Shown here: positions 39,022 through 50,819 of the stretch, in pieces
Position numbering within the stretch: position 1 is the first letter of the stretch
How the letters are laid out: each line of letters starts with the position of its first letter
Source: Paragordius varius
Taxonomy: Eukaryota > Nematomorpha
Direction: 5' to 3'
Length of the DNA: 64,000 bases
Assembly: GCA_964247055.1 (NCBI GenBank)
Contig: OZ176051.1
Span: 14,198,001 to 14,262,000, forward strand
Notes under the pieces: generated by a model
What the model was told of the DNA's origin: nothing
What the model saw: the letters and a program-made list of their open reading frames with translations, nothing else
Databases searched by the model: none
Program-made: the position numbers and the translations under genes

Positions 39022-42000
39022 ATGAATGGTTTTAGAAATAATATTTTTAATTTACCGTATTTGAGATTAATTACAATATTATCAATCCTTGTTCAAACTT
39101 TTATCGGGTTATCACATCATCAAAAGAATTCTTTTCTAAATGACTTTAAAAATGATTTTCATTTATTACATTCGAAACACAAAAGAAACGTGATTTCTAA
39201 GGTATGTGCTATTAAATAAAAATAATTATAATTCATTTGTATGTTTTATTAACATATGTGTATACTTATTTGGTTCTCTTAAATTATGGAAAAAAATGAA
39301 GTGCCTAAAAATTATTTATCTGTTTTTTTGACACATTTATTGTATCAAAAAATATAATTTAACCCAAATTTAAAAGAAAAAAACTAATTAAAATTCTGAG
39401 ATGATAAAATATCAGCATCATCGAATTATTGGAAAAATTCTTTTTATAATACCTTAAAGCATTATACAATTTCCATCATATTAAATTTTTATCCATTAGC
39501 AATATACTTTATTGTTAGAATATATTTATAAATTTTGCACGATCCCGGCATTTGTTTATTTGATGAGAACATGCCCGTTGGGGCAAAAAATTAGGATTCG
39601 GAACTTACGTCCAAATAAAAATTTGCTTTTGGTGTATTTGACGATATATTTTATTGATATTTCATAGGAAACTGCTTTCACAAAAATTATATTGAATAGA
39701 ATGTGATTTTCCATTTTTCGATAAGGACCAGTTACCACAAAAGTAAAATTAATAATTTACTCGTAAGGGCCAAAACCAAAAACACCATGGATCCTTAAAC
39801 ATTTTCCCAGAATATATATAATACATCAAGATAATTTTTTATCCCCCCGGTTTTAAGCGCAGTAATGAAGTTTAAAAGCGTTTTTGTTACATACATTTAT
39901 ATCTTTGCTCTATAAATTATTAAATTCACATAAAAAATCCTAATTTTCAATGTGTGATATATAAAATTAAATGCCAAGACTGCGACCATAAGAGCTAAAA
40001 AGGGAATAGTAGTTCGGATAAAAGAACATAAGACGGCAGTTAAGAAAATAACAATCAGCTTTAGCATATCAATTTAAATGTAAACATAAAAAAGCTGGGA
40101 TGCCGAAGTTGTTAAAAAGAAGAAACATATAAACAAGGAACAAATTATAATGAATGACCAGAAAGAAAGATATCAACAATATAAATCCCATTACAAATTT
40201 TTTCTAAACTCTTGAAAAAAACATATTCATTTCAGTTTTTCGATTCGAATTAGGGTAGTTGGATACCCCAGGCCCGTTTAAAAATAATACTTAAAAAAAT
40301 ATGAAAGAATCATAACCATGGCAAAATTTTGCTTATATATAACATAAATAAACCGAAATATAAAAAAAATTTATTCAAAAATACTTGATATTACTAATTT
40401 TTATAAACTGAAAGGTAAAAATTAATCAACGTCATATGTGCCTTGCCTAAGTTGAAAAATAAATCAAAATAAACCACATTTCTATTTCTATCAATGTTAG
40501 AAGTAATCTAAATAAAAAATTAACTTGAATTTTTGAATTTTATATAAAAATGGCGTCAAAGTAGTAGGATATTAATTTTTTCCAAAACGAAATTTAGATA
40601 TTTTGGCTTATTTATATAATTTATATTAGGATAGAAGCATAAATTTTAATTGAGCTCGTTTCCTTCAGTAGTTTTTTTTTAAATTATCAATTTATATTTA
40701 GTCTGGGGTATTTAGATACCCCAACTTGATCGAAATGTTAAGTATGTTAAACAAAACGATTATTGGATCTAAGTTTTAATAAATACCTAATTTATATGAA
40801 GGCTTTTTGTAAATTGTAACTAAAAATGAATTCTCAAGTTTTACCATTATTATTTTTGCCCAATTTTAATTTCTTTTTAATAATTTAAAAATTAAGTTTT
40901 GCGGAAAATATATTGGCTGGTTATAAGCTACCTCATGAAAAAAATTTTTGCACACAGTAAAAGAAAATATACAATTTAGATTTAATTACTTCCCAATACT
41001 GTACCTTTATAATTTAAATTAAATAATATTAAATGAACCATCATTACACATGTGCATATAAGTTGCATAAATATAAAACAATAAATTTGAATGGTAAGAT
41101 TTTTTATGCTATAAAAATCTTTGGTTTTCATTTGTTTAGAATTAAAACGTATTACCGATTTATAGTATTTATTGTTTAGTTTATGCAAAAAACTAATATA
41201 AGTTCCCTAACCTACTACTGTAAATTGTAATTTTAATGTAATGATAATGCAATGAAACCACTGCAATTATTTTTTACCAAATATAGGGGCGAGTAACTGA
41301 TTTTATTTAGATTTTCGCTGAATAATGTGTAGATAATAGTATATTTAACACTTCAGTACCTTTTCACTTTTTAGTACTAGTTTACCTTTTAGGGTTGTTT
41401 ATCCTAGAGCTCAATTTTGTAATAGACTACAGTTTAGAAAGTTATTTTTGTTATAATTTAATTATCAAACATTGCTCTTGTATTAGATTAAAAAACTTAT
41501 TTTTTTACAGTTTGACTTCTAGACTCTAAAATTGGGACAGCTCCAGAACACGATTGTACAAACAGCTGATATTTAAATAAAAATACAATAAGCATTTGTT
41601 GGTAAATGCCTGAAAACTTTCTAAAATTAATTTTTCACATTTAAACATAACATACATTTATTTTTTTGTAGAATCCATTTTAAAATTTATAGAAAAGGCG
41701 AAATTTAAGATGAAAATTTTTTTACAGTTCTACATTATTTGAAAAAAATTATATGATGCGCCTAAAAGGCTAAAGAAAGGACAAAACTCGATTGAAATGA
41801 ACAGCTAAAACATCAAGTTTTTGTTAAAATGTAGCCTGAAAGCTCTTCAATATTAATTATTTACATTTAACCATAATATACATTTATATGTTGTTGGATT
41901 AGAGATTTAAAAAAATTATAGAGAAAATGGCGGCAAAAAAATTGAGAAATTATTACAGTTGTACATTTTTTTAAAAAAATTTTATATAATACGCCTAAAG

Positions 42001-45000
42001 ACTACGCATATTATTACTTTTTGAGATAAAGAATGGCTCTGGGATATAAAACTACCTTAAAAGGTAAAGAAGTATTACACAATCGCAAAATTAAAAAAGT
42101 GCCCTCTTTTTTATTTTTATGATCGAAGAATCAAATTTTTCTTATATTAAATATATATAAATTTTTTATAGGAAGTTGGATCGAATGTACAATCTAACGA
42201 TGGGACCGTTTCCATTACCATTTTGAGTGAGTGATAATCAGAGCTTATATAAAAAATTTAGAGTTATTCTTTATTTTGACAAATACATAATAATATCTCA
42301 TATAATTTCATTAAAATAATCTGTATGGCTTATAGTCATTACTGCGCGTTTCCCTTTTTTGGTAATATTTACAGAAATTTAAAATAAACTCTGGAATATT
42401 GTATTGTTAAATCAATAAAACTAGAATCCCTGATGTCGGTTTTATGAAAGGGAAATATTTAGGAACAATTTGTATGTATTAAAAAGCTTAAGGCGATCAG
42501 CATAATTTTGTCGCATTTGAATTTCCTATATTTTTTTAATTTGACAATCGCTGCAAAAAATTTTATACTATTATAGTTATAAATAATTATAATCGAGCAA
42601 TGCCTTGTGATATACAGCGAAATTGGTAAAATATCAGAACTTAAATCTCAAAAAACATATGGCATAATGTCATAATGTTAAAGGTCTTTATCATGCGTCG
42701 TGCCTTTTTTCAGGAGCTGTTTTATCACATGAGCTTAAGTAAACCTGAATAACAATATTGGTAAAAAATATTAAATTAAATAAACTAATAATATCCCTCA
42801 TGTTAATAAATTCATTTGTAAACTCGTACATATATCATGTGACAGATTCAAAGCCGTTAGATAATTTTATAACACAGTTTTACATCCCTCTTAACCTCAA
42901 AAAGTACCATAATGATTTTATATAAATCGATAATACAATATGCATTCTAATTACAATTGACTCTTCCTGACCTTTTGGGGTAGTTTTTAGCCTAGTGCCA
43001 TTTAAAATTCATTTATCCTAGTCTTTCGTATTTAAGCGCATGATACAAATGTGAAATTATGAAAAAATCATCTCAAAACTTTTCGCCGCCATTTTTTTCC
43101 TTAAATTGAATCTTGAATAAAACAGGCTAATCAAAAAGTATATATTGTTGGAAAAATATAAATAATAAATTTGGGAAATTTAACAGACATCCAGTAAATT
43201 TTTAAAATTTATTGAATATGGATATTTGTTTCATTATTTAAGCTATCTAAATTCGGGATTCTGTAAATCACGTAATTTACAAAATGGTTATGAAGTGGAA
43301 ACACTTTTGAAAATATATTGAGGTTTTAATCTTAAACTTATGATAATTTAAAGTTATAAAATATAGTTTATGAACAAAAACCACTTCCGCGTTCGAATAT
43401 TCCTAGTCTCTTTAGTCACAATAACCTCCCTTAATTTATATATATCGATAAAATTCAATTATATATGCTCTGTGGGGTATACTTTAAGGCATGGGTTCCC
43501 AACTTAAATGGCTTTCCGGGTCGTAAAAATTATATGGGAATTATTAAAATTTTATCAGATTTCATAAAGACTGTGAAAAATGCATTATATATAGATACTA
43601 TTCATTACACCAATTCTTTTAGTTAAGACTTCATAATGTATAACAAAATATTAATTTAACAATGATTTTGTGAGCAAATTTCGCAAATTGAATAATTCGT
43701 ATACTGGTATTTTTATCATTTTTACCGGGCCACACATACAAAACTTCAGAGGCCACATGGGCCTTGTATTGGAAACCACTGCTTTAAATTTTCCCAGATA
43801 ATCTTTTTTTAAGGATAAATAAAATAGCCAATTAATTTATATTATTATATTCAAAAACTCTAAAATTAGCTAGAGTTAATTTTTAAAAGAAAGTTTATCT
43901 AACAGGCGCACGACATTCCTCCCTATCCTTAAGTTCACTCTCAGATCATACAGATTTCTCAAGAAATAATATAATTAAAATATACTCTGTTGGTTTAAAA
44001 GCGTGGAAATGGAAGTCGTTCCAGATTCATACATTATGTGTGTGTGGATATGCCGAAATTCGAATAGCGAAAAACAATTAATCTCATTGTAATCGCTGGC
44101 CTTGAATATAAAATTCTTTGGGATTCTCAAATAAACTAATAATAATGAGAAATACGTTTTGAGAGAGTGTCATCCGACAGAATTTGAAGGTTAAATGCCT
44201 AAAACAGAACAAGGATAAAATTAATATATATATAGATATATATATATATATATATATATATAAATTATGGTAGGCAAATAGATTCAAAAAATTAGTTCTC
44301 TAATTATATTTATAAAATAAAATCACCAGCTTTCAGGCTCAAAAATAGTAATATCTGTTTTTTTAAGAATTTTTACCAAAAATTCGCTAAAACTCTTTAA
44401 TGAATTAATTTGTTTATTAACATCGAATATAAATCAAACCTTAATGCTATTTAGAGATAAAAGTAAAATGTAATTTATTATTTTTGTAATATGGGGTTTT
44501 TTAATCATTCAATATCAATTTAGCGCAACTTTTTTTTATCGAAAACATGTAAAAAATTTGGTATTTGAGTTGCGAAATTATAACCTTTTTGACTTTAATG
44601 GCAAAATATTAAGATATCTTTACTTTAAATGAGAAAATACACTTAATATGATATTTATTTCGGAATAATTTAAATAAAAATTATATTCTAAACCGAAGGG
44701 AGCTTGATGAAATAAAATGTAATAGCTAGTGTCTAAAAATAAAACGTTTTTCGACAAAACTAATTAACTACATTTATTTATAAATTACTTTGAGCTTATT
44801 TTAAATATGATATTTTCATTAGGAACGTTTTATTTGTTAAAATTTTAACAATTAAATTAAGGTATTAAAATGTCATCTTTTGATATAAAACTTTTAAGAA
44901 TTTTAGAAACCTTCTAACGGAAATTCTTGAAAAATAGTTTCTGATAAATTTTTAGTTTTTGAGCCCAATTTTTATTCCAAAAGCTGGTGAGAATTAACCA

Positions 45001-48000
45001 CATAGTTATCCCTAAATTTGGCATTAATATATAATTTAATAATTCTTATAAATTTTAATGATAGCACCTTTATTTTTTTCGTTCATGATAAAATGTTTGC
45101 AAAAAACTAAAGATATATTTTAATTTATTTTTTGTATTGTAAATTAATTATCGATCTATCAAACATCGTAATTTTCGAATTTTTTTTAATAAAAATGGTT
45201 AAATGGGATTTTTATATATTTTCGAAACTATTTATATAATCATGAATTACATCTAGAGATGAGCATTTTTTTATTATAAGAAATATTGATTTCGTTAATA
45301 AAAAACAGATTGCTACGATATTATTGGGAGAGAGGGTACCTTTGCATTCCTAGCAAATCGAGATATGAAACGCGGGGAAATATGTTCAGTTGTGGCTTTG
45401 GCTCCTTTGACAAATATTTTGGAGATAACGATCATAGAAATTAATTTGGAATGTGAAAATGCTGGAGAATTATATGTAATGTAAAGGGCACATTGTAAAA
45501 TGTGACGCGCACATGTAATCAGTTTTTTATAAATGCAACATTTTTGACATTAATGAAAATGTTTCTTGAATGTCCTTTACGTTTTATAATTGTGTTTATT
45601 AAAACAAAATATAGATTTTAGATGGCTTGGAAATGGATAACCAATTTTTTCCCCCAATTTCGGATACAAATTATGATTTAGATAATGTCAAACCATATTG
45701 TACGATGTCTATAAATAACACTAAGAATAAAAACGGAACTGCTCATAAACCGATATCAGTGTTATCGCGAGAACATGAATGGATAAGCAGTCAAAATGTG
45801 GCACATTTTCAATTCCATGCACCAAAGGAAGGCCAAGGGTTTATAATGACCGTAGCATATACCAAAAACTTACAACGTAACATATTTTTATATAAGTTGA
45901 ATATGAAACAGCAAAATTAAGTGTATGGAGATTTACTTTAGGATATATATTTGCGTAAAACAGATATATGTGTAAAAACTGTTATCCATTGTTTGTTTTA
46001 TTAACATTTTTACTTTTGGATTACAATTTAAGATTTTTTGGAAGTATGAATTTGCATTAACACTTCGATTCAAATTGGGGTATCTAAATACCCCAGACTA
46101 AATTTAAATGAATATTTTTAAAAAAATACTGAAGGAAACGGTCCAAATTTAAATTTATGCTTCTATTCTGATAAAAGTTATATAAATATGCCAAAATATC
46201 TTGATAAAATTTTGTTTTTGAAAAAAAAGTTCCATCTCAAACTATTTTGACGCCATTTTTATTTTACAAAATTTTTGCAAAATATCGTCTTTATTTAATT
46301 TTAAGAGTAAAACTAAAGCTAATTTTTTATAAAAATTACATCTAACATTGATAGAAATAGAAAAAGCGGTTTATTTTGTATTATTTTTTAATTTAACAAT
46401 TTGACACATGTCACGTTGACGAAATTTTTACCTTTCGGTTTTAGATTAAAATAAGTAATATCAAGTATTTTTGAATAAAATTTTTTATATACTTCGGTTT
46501 ATTAATGTTATATGAGTGCTAAATTTTGCCATATTTTCGATTCCTTCCATACTTTTTATAGTATTTCAATTTAAACAGGCCTGGGGTATTCTACCCCAAT
46601 TTGAATCGAAGGACTAAAATGAGTGTGTTGTATCCAAGTGTTAAGGGACTTATTCTTAGCGGTAACGGTGCTGCGGTTTTAATAAAACACCGCCAACAAA
46701 AGTTGAACCCAACCGCATCAAAACAAATTAAACGGTAGCGCGAGGATTAATTAGTCAGGCGTGATAAAGGATTAAAATTACATTTTTTATAATGTTTAAA
46801 AAAATATGTTTCTAAAAATTTTATCTTACACCGTTATAGATATTTTATATTATTTTTCATTAGTTGTTAATGAAGCAATATTAATTTTAATCATAATACA
46901 TATAAAATGCTTCACCACCTCATTACCTTTTAAGAAATTAGTGTGTGTTCGGGATATTATCCCATAGCTTAAATTTTGTATAAAATATAACACTACCAAG
47001 TGTAAGTGTTACGGGTTAAACCGAGAGACAATTATTTTATTCCAAAACTCATTTTGTTCATGTCCAACATTATTAACACACAGTTGGACTCCGCTAAAAG
47101 ACCAAATCTTATTTTTATCATTCATTAATCATGTTGAATATTGTGAAAAAGAACATTTGACACGCATTGCTTTTCTTCTTATTCTTAATGGAAAAGGTTT
47201 ATAACAAGTACCAAGTAAAGGGTATAGCGTCGGAGAAGCGTTGACGTTTTACCTTCAAGGCATTCCCTAAAAAGCTTTATCTTCGCTTGCTTGTAGAGGC
47301 ATATGGTGATGCTCTATAGATTAAAACATGTGAATCATAGTTTTAAAATTTAAAATTTGTAATTTCAACGGAAAGAAGTGGGTGTTCAAGTTTCCAGTTA
47401 AAGGATGACCCAACATAAACTCAACAGCAATAAGAAGATGCATTACACGAATCACAGAATCAGTAGATATCTACGAGCAATGGCAATCACCAATAAACTC
47501 GGGTCATATGATTGTCAAATCGAAAAAAAGGAAATCATTTTTACAATTGATTGAAGCGTATGATAAGAAATCGCTTTATTTTAGAAATCCTAAGCTTAAA
47601 AACGGTGACTTTCACCGTACCTTCTAGATGCCTCAACACAAAGGCCGATTCGCTTCCATACTTTTTGTCTAGTGAGAGTGGTGAGCCTATCGCCCACAAC
47701 TGATTAATTTGAACCATACATTAATAAAAAAACGCCAGGAAACTTTCAGAAGACCTGTCAGTGTGGTTATGATATATGTATGACAATGCTCCGTTTCAAA
47801 CCAAAACCATCAAAAGAAAAAATACCGGTTTGATGGAAACTTCTTTCGCATCCGCTGTACTCTTCTGACCTGGCGCCATCTGACTACTGCATCATTGCAT
47901 GAATGGACACGCACAAGCATGCAATAATTGACTTTGAAATATGGAACGAATAATTTGCCCATCAGTTTTTTTTGACACTGCACTCATACATTACCAAGAT

Positions 48001-50617
48001 GGGCGAAATGTATAGAAGCTGATGGAAATATTGGAATAAGATAAATAAATGATACCCTTTTAAAACTATTTTCTAAAAAACAGTTAAAAATTCATTAATA
48101 TACTGTAAAACGTATTTTCAAATATGAATATGAAGCATTAAATTATATTAGATAATTATTACAGTATATTTACTTGAAAGAAACGCCTGACCTTTTGATT
48201 TAATATCTATAATTTTACGCTAAATTTTAATAAACATTTTATAGATGATATTTAAAATTAAACCGAAAACAAAATACCCTTTAATTTTCCAAATAAGCGC
48301 ATATGAGCCGTATATCTGGGGAAAAATTTATGTACTCCAAACGGGTGTATTTAAAAATATAGTAAATGCCATATATCGGGATATGCAAAAACTTTTGAAA
48401 ACACACACCAAATATGTTGTCTTACAATTTACCTTATGCAAAGTTTATATAAAGCCTGATCTGTTTAGTAATATCTAATCTGTGATTGTTTGCTTAATTA
48501 TTGGACTACCCATTTAATTTTTAAGCAGTACAAGCGTTTTTTGCTAAATATTCAATAGATACATTAGCCTACAAATTTATACTTCTTCGAGCACAAACAC
48601 TCAAATTTTATTTATTTTAATTTCAGTGATCTAAAACAGAAAAGGGGAAAAAAATTTTGATCCCTCTAATCAGTTCAAAATATTACGGGTTTTTCAATTT
48701 TTCAAAAACAAGAGAAAATAGACAGTAAATCAAATATAACTCAGGTTATTATATTATATTTATGTCATTTAACAAAGCGTTTTACACTCTATCTATTGAA
48801 TATAAATAAGTCATTTAAATGTTAGGAAAAAAAATAGTACGGGTATAAAGATTAAAATTAGGGGTTTTTTAAGCTAATTTTAAAAATATTAAAAAAATAT
48901 TAAAAGAGGCATATTGGGTTAAAACCATCAGCCTTCAGTTGAGGTATATTTATTTCGTTAGTTTTGGTTATTTCTTGGAGTTATGAAATTTTTTCTATTC
49001 GGTTAAACTTTAAAAACAATGATATTTATGTGGCTATTATTTATTTGCAAATATCAATGGATCCGGTATATTATAAATTTCGGATAGATGTTAAGGATTG
49101 GTATTAGCCCAGACCACAAAAAGGGTACAAAGATGATTCAAAAGCAAAAAAAGAATTTTATTCAGACTAAGTATTTTAGCATTGATAGTAGCGTGATCAA
49201 GTGATTATAATGCTTTTAGTTTAACACCACAATTAACTTTTCATATATGATTGTAACCATACCGAATCACGGTAGATACTCTAAACTCTTTTTCTTTATG
49301 TTGTAAGATTAAAAGTATAAGTTATTTTTTATTAAAACATTTTTTTAATATATATCGATAACATATTTAATATATTGAATATTCCTTTATTTTATGCATT
49401 TAAAATAATTTAGAAAGCTTTACAATTTTATCTAAAATTATAATGAAATTCCTGACTGTAATATCCTTGTATCGACACTTTCGTTTGAATATTTGCATAT
49501 ATGTACAGGAGAAATAATGATTTTTTAAATTAAGCAAATAGAATAATAAAATAATCTTATTGGCGCCCTCAATTTTTTTTTGTTTTCGCCATTCCATAGC
49601 ATTAGTTAATAGAAAAAAATGGGGTTGTACAAAAACATTGTTGACTAGTGTTATTTTATTAAAAATTTCTGCTTTTAGCTTCTTAAAAACAAGGGGTTGT
49701 CGAGTTTTTCTATTTATTAAGTAATTATGTATTTTATCTATGAAATCTGTTAAATTTAACTAATAATTAAATTCATTTGCTAACTCCAAAATAACTCCAC
49801 GGAGTTGACATTGTTCCGATTATATCCTGTGTTAGTAAATGCAACACTAACTAATACCATACCTTTATACCTTTTTTTAATTTACTAATTTTTTTACATA
49901 CGCATTTAGCTTGCAATGCCATCGCTGTATCCCCCTTTGGATTTTACGATATGCGAAACTATGGACGTCAAATTAATTGCTCATTGAGTATAATCCATCC
50001 AGAAAAAATTAGGGTTAAGCAAGCAAACATTGGTGTCTTACTGGCTCCACAACATTCCGTTTCTTTTGCTTTAACAGTGGATCAACAAAATTTAGCAAAA
50101 TCATTATCAATTTCAAATGCTCAATCTATTGCTAAACGTTTTAGGGGTCATTTTTATGGATCGCCGATAGTAAATGATATAAGTTATGGTGAAGAATACA
50201 AAAGTATTTTATTAGGACAATATGCAAAACTATCCTCATTACCCATATCCTTACGTCTTAAGAGATTTTTGCGTGTTAATCCATATTTTGATTACCTACA
50301 TTCTGAATCTATAGAGAAAAAGAACAACAACAAAAAACAGGCATAATATAATATTATATTTTATATCTTGCAGATTTTTTAAATATCAACCTATAATTTA
50401 TTTATTAAAGTGTAAGCAAAATTATAATTTCAATGATGTTGTCGAATTCAAAGAAGGAAACGGAATAGATCCTTCTAAAATGGATATAACTTATGATTTG
50501 TGCGGCATATACTCTAATACAAGTATTAATAATGATTATAAGATGCTTAAATTTTTAAATAAAAATATATTTAGACTCAGAGGTGTCCGAAATCCAGCTC
50601 TTGAAATTATTTTTTAA
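39022..50617 (+). CDS. CRHBP: Corticotropin-releasing-factor-binding protein (CRF-BP)
   Basis: Secreted protein that sequesters CRF/urocortin-type (in insects DH44-type) neuropeptides. Exon blocks: 39022-39201 (signal peptide LRLITILSILVQTFIGLS, then DFHLLHSKHKRN), 45309-45475 (CYDIIGREGTFAF to ECENAGELY), 45615-45876 (ILDGLEMDNQF, SSQNVAHFQFHAPKEGQGF), 49910 onward (PCNAIAVSPFGFYD, INCSLSIIHPEKI) and 50374-50617 (CKQNYNFNDVVEFKEGNG, IDPSKMDITYDLC). Cys spacing matches four of the five CRF-BP disulfides; the last pair is absent. AATAAA lies about 42 nt after the stop. Two junctions are unresolved: exon 1 ends in phase 0 while the next block needs phase 1, so a small exon is probably missing. 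The fourth block stays open to 50343, well past the expected homology, and no donor there matches the last block's phase. Confidence 0.87.
40216..40745 (-). repeat. Family A element in CRF-BP intron 1 (inverted)
   Basis: Ends TTCGATTCGAATTAGGGTAG and GGGGTATTTAGATACCCC...TGTTAA, with the GGCGTCAAAGTAGTAGGATA core between. Confidence 0.75.
41357..42080. repeat. Family B element in CRF-BP intron 1
   Basis: Left arm TTTACCTTTTAGGGTTGTTT; right arm GGCTCTGGGATATAAAACTA followed by CCTTAAAAGGTAAAG. The body contains two related subunits in the same orientation (AAACATAACATACATTTAT and ACCATAATATACATTTATAT contexts), so it may be an internally duplicated copy. A further family B left end starts at 42965. 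Confidence 0.65.
43490..43781. mobile_element. hAT-type MITE, 292 bp
   Basis: Left end CATGGGTTCCCAACTT and right end TTGGAAACCACTG form the inverted hAT terminus. Flanks CTTTAAGG / CTTTAAAT are an 8-bp target duplication with two mismatches. Subterminal GGGCCACAC and GGCCACATGGGCC are typical of hAT MITEs. In CRF-BP intron 1. Confidence 0.75.
46057..46644 (+). repeat. Family A element, full copy in CRF-BP intron
   Basis: 588 bp from TTAACACTTCGATTCAAAT to GTATCCAAGTGTTAA. The left end folds on itself (GGGGTATCTAAATACCCC). The right end carries GGGGTATTCTACCCC and the inverse of TTCGATTCAAATTGGGGTA, separated from the terminal AAGTGTTAA by about 28 extra bases that the left end lacks. It is bounded by TTAA. 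Non-coding; core phrase GACGCCATTTTTATTTTAC. Confidence 0.82.
47340..48040 (+). mobile_element. Mariner transposase relic 2
   Basis: Degraded plus-strand mariner: near 47780 a remnant of the HDNAP block (MTMLRFKPKPSKEKIPV region), then CTLLTWRHLTTAS-type remains of the SPDLAPSDY motif, and at the end WAKCIEADGKYWNK, a clear mariner C-terminus. Many stops and shifts; it is too eroded to place terminal repeats. Inside a CRF-BP intron. Confidence 0.7.
48245..48478 (+). CDS. Hypothetical 77-residue protein nested in a CRF-BP intron
   Basis: Open frame ATG to TAA with codon use and GC content above the surroundings. It reads YPLIFQISAYEPYIWGKIYV then KNIVNAIYRDMQKLLKTHTK and KYVVLQFTLCKVYIKP. There is no signal peptide; it is mixed alpha/beta-looking, Lys- and Tyr-rich, with a single Cys. 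TTTTATAG sits immediately before the ATG, so a splice or trans-splice acceptor could create the start. It does not fit the CRF-BP reading. I do not recognise the family. It could also be an exon of another gene or a chance frame. Confidence 0.38.
   Translation: MIFKIKPKTKYPLIFQISAYEPYIWGKIYVLQTGVFKNIVNAIYRDMQKLLKTHTKYVVLQFTLCKVYIKPDLFSNI
48479..49909. other. Remainder of CRF-BP intron; nothing supported
   Basis: AT-rich. Frames on both strands look random. Ends in a pyrimidine-rich acceptor region (TTTTTTTAATTTACTAATTT...CATTTAG) before 49910. Confidence 0.5.
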
Positions 50618-50819
50618 GCTCACAGGGAATATAAAAAATATCAAATGCAAATTTAAAAAATAAAATAATGATATCTACAAAAGAATTAAATAAAAATTAA
50701 TAATAATAAAACAAAATACATGATACGTTTTTTAAGCGAAACTTAAAATGAATTGCGCTTTATTGTGTTCAAAAGGTTTATGGTCTTAAGTTTATCTAAT
50801 AAAATATTTATTCATGCCA

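Noticed and set aside
46650-46760. GC-richer stretch with GCGGTAACGGTGCTGCGG after a family A element
   Set aside because: No open frame, terminal repeats or RNA fold that I could support.
50341-50373. A 33-nt GC-AG intron (CAG|GCATAA...CTTGCAG) before the last CRF-BP exon
   Set aside because: The length fits the micro-intron class, but joining here gives a stop after two codons rather than the CRF-BP frame.
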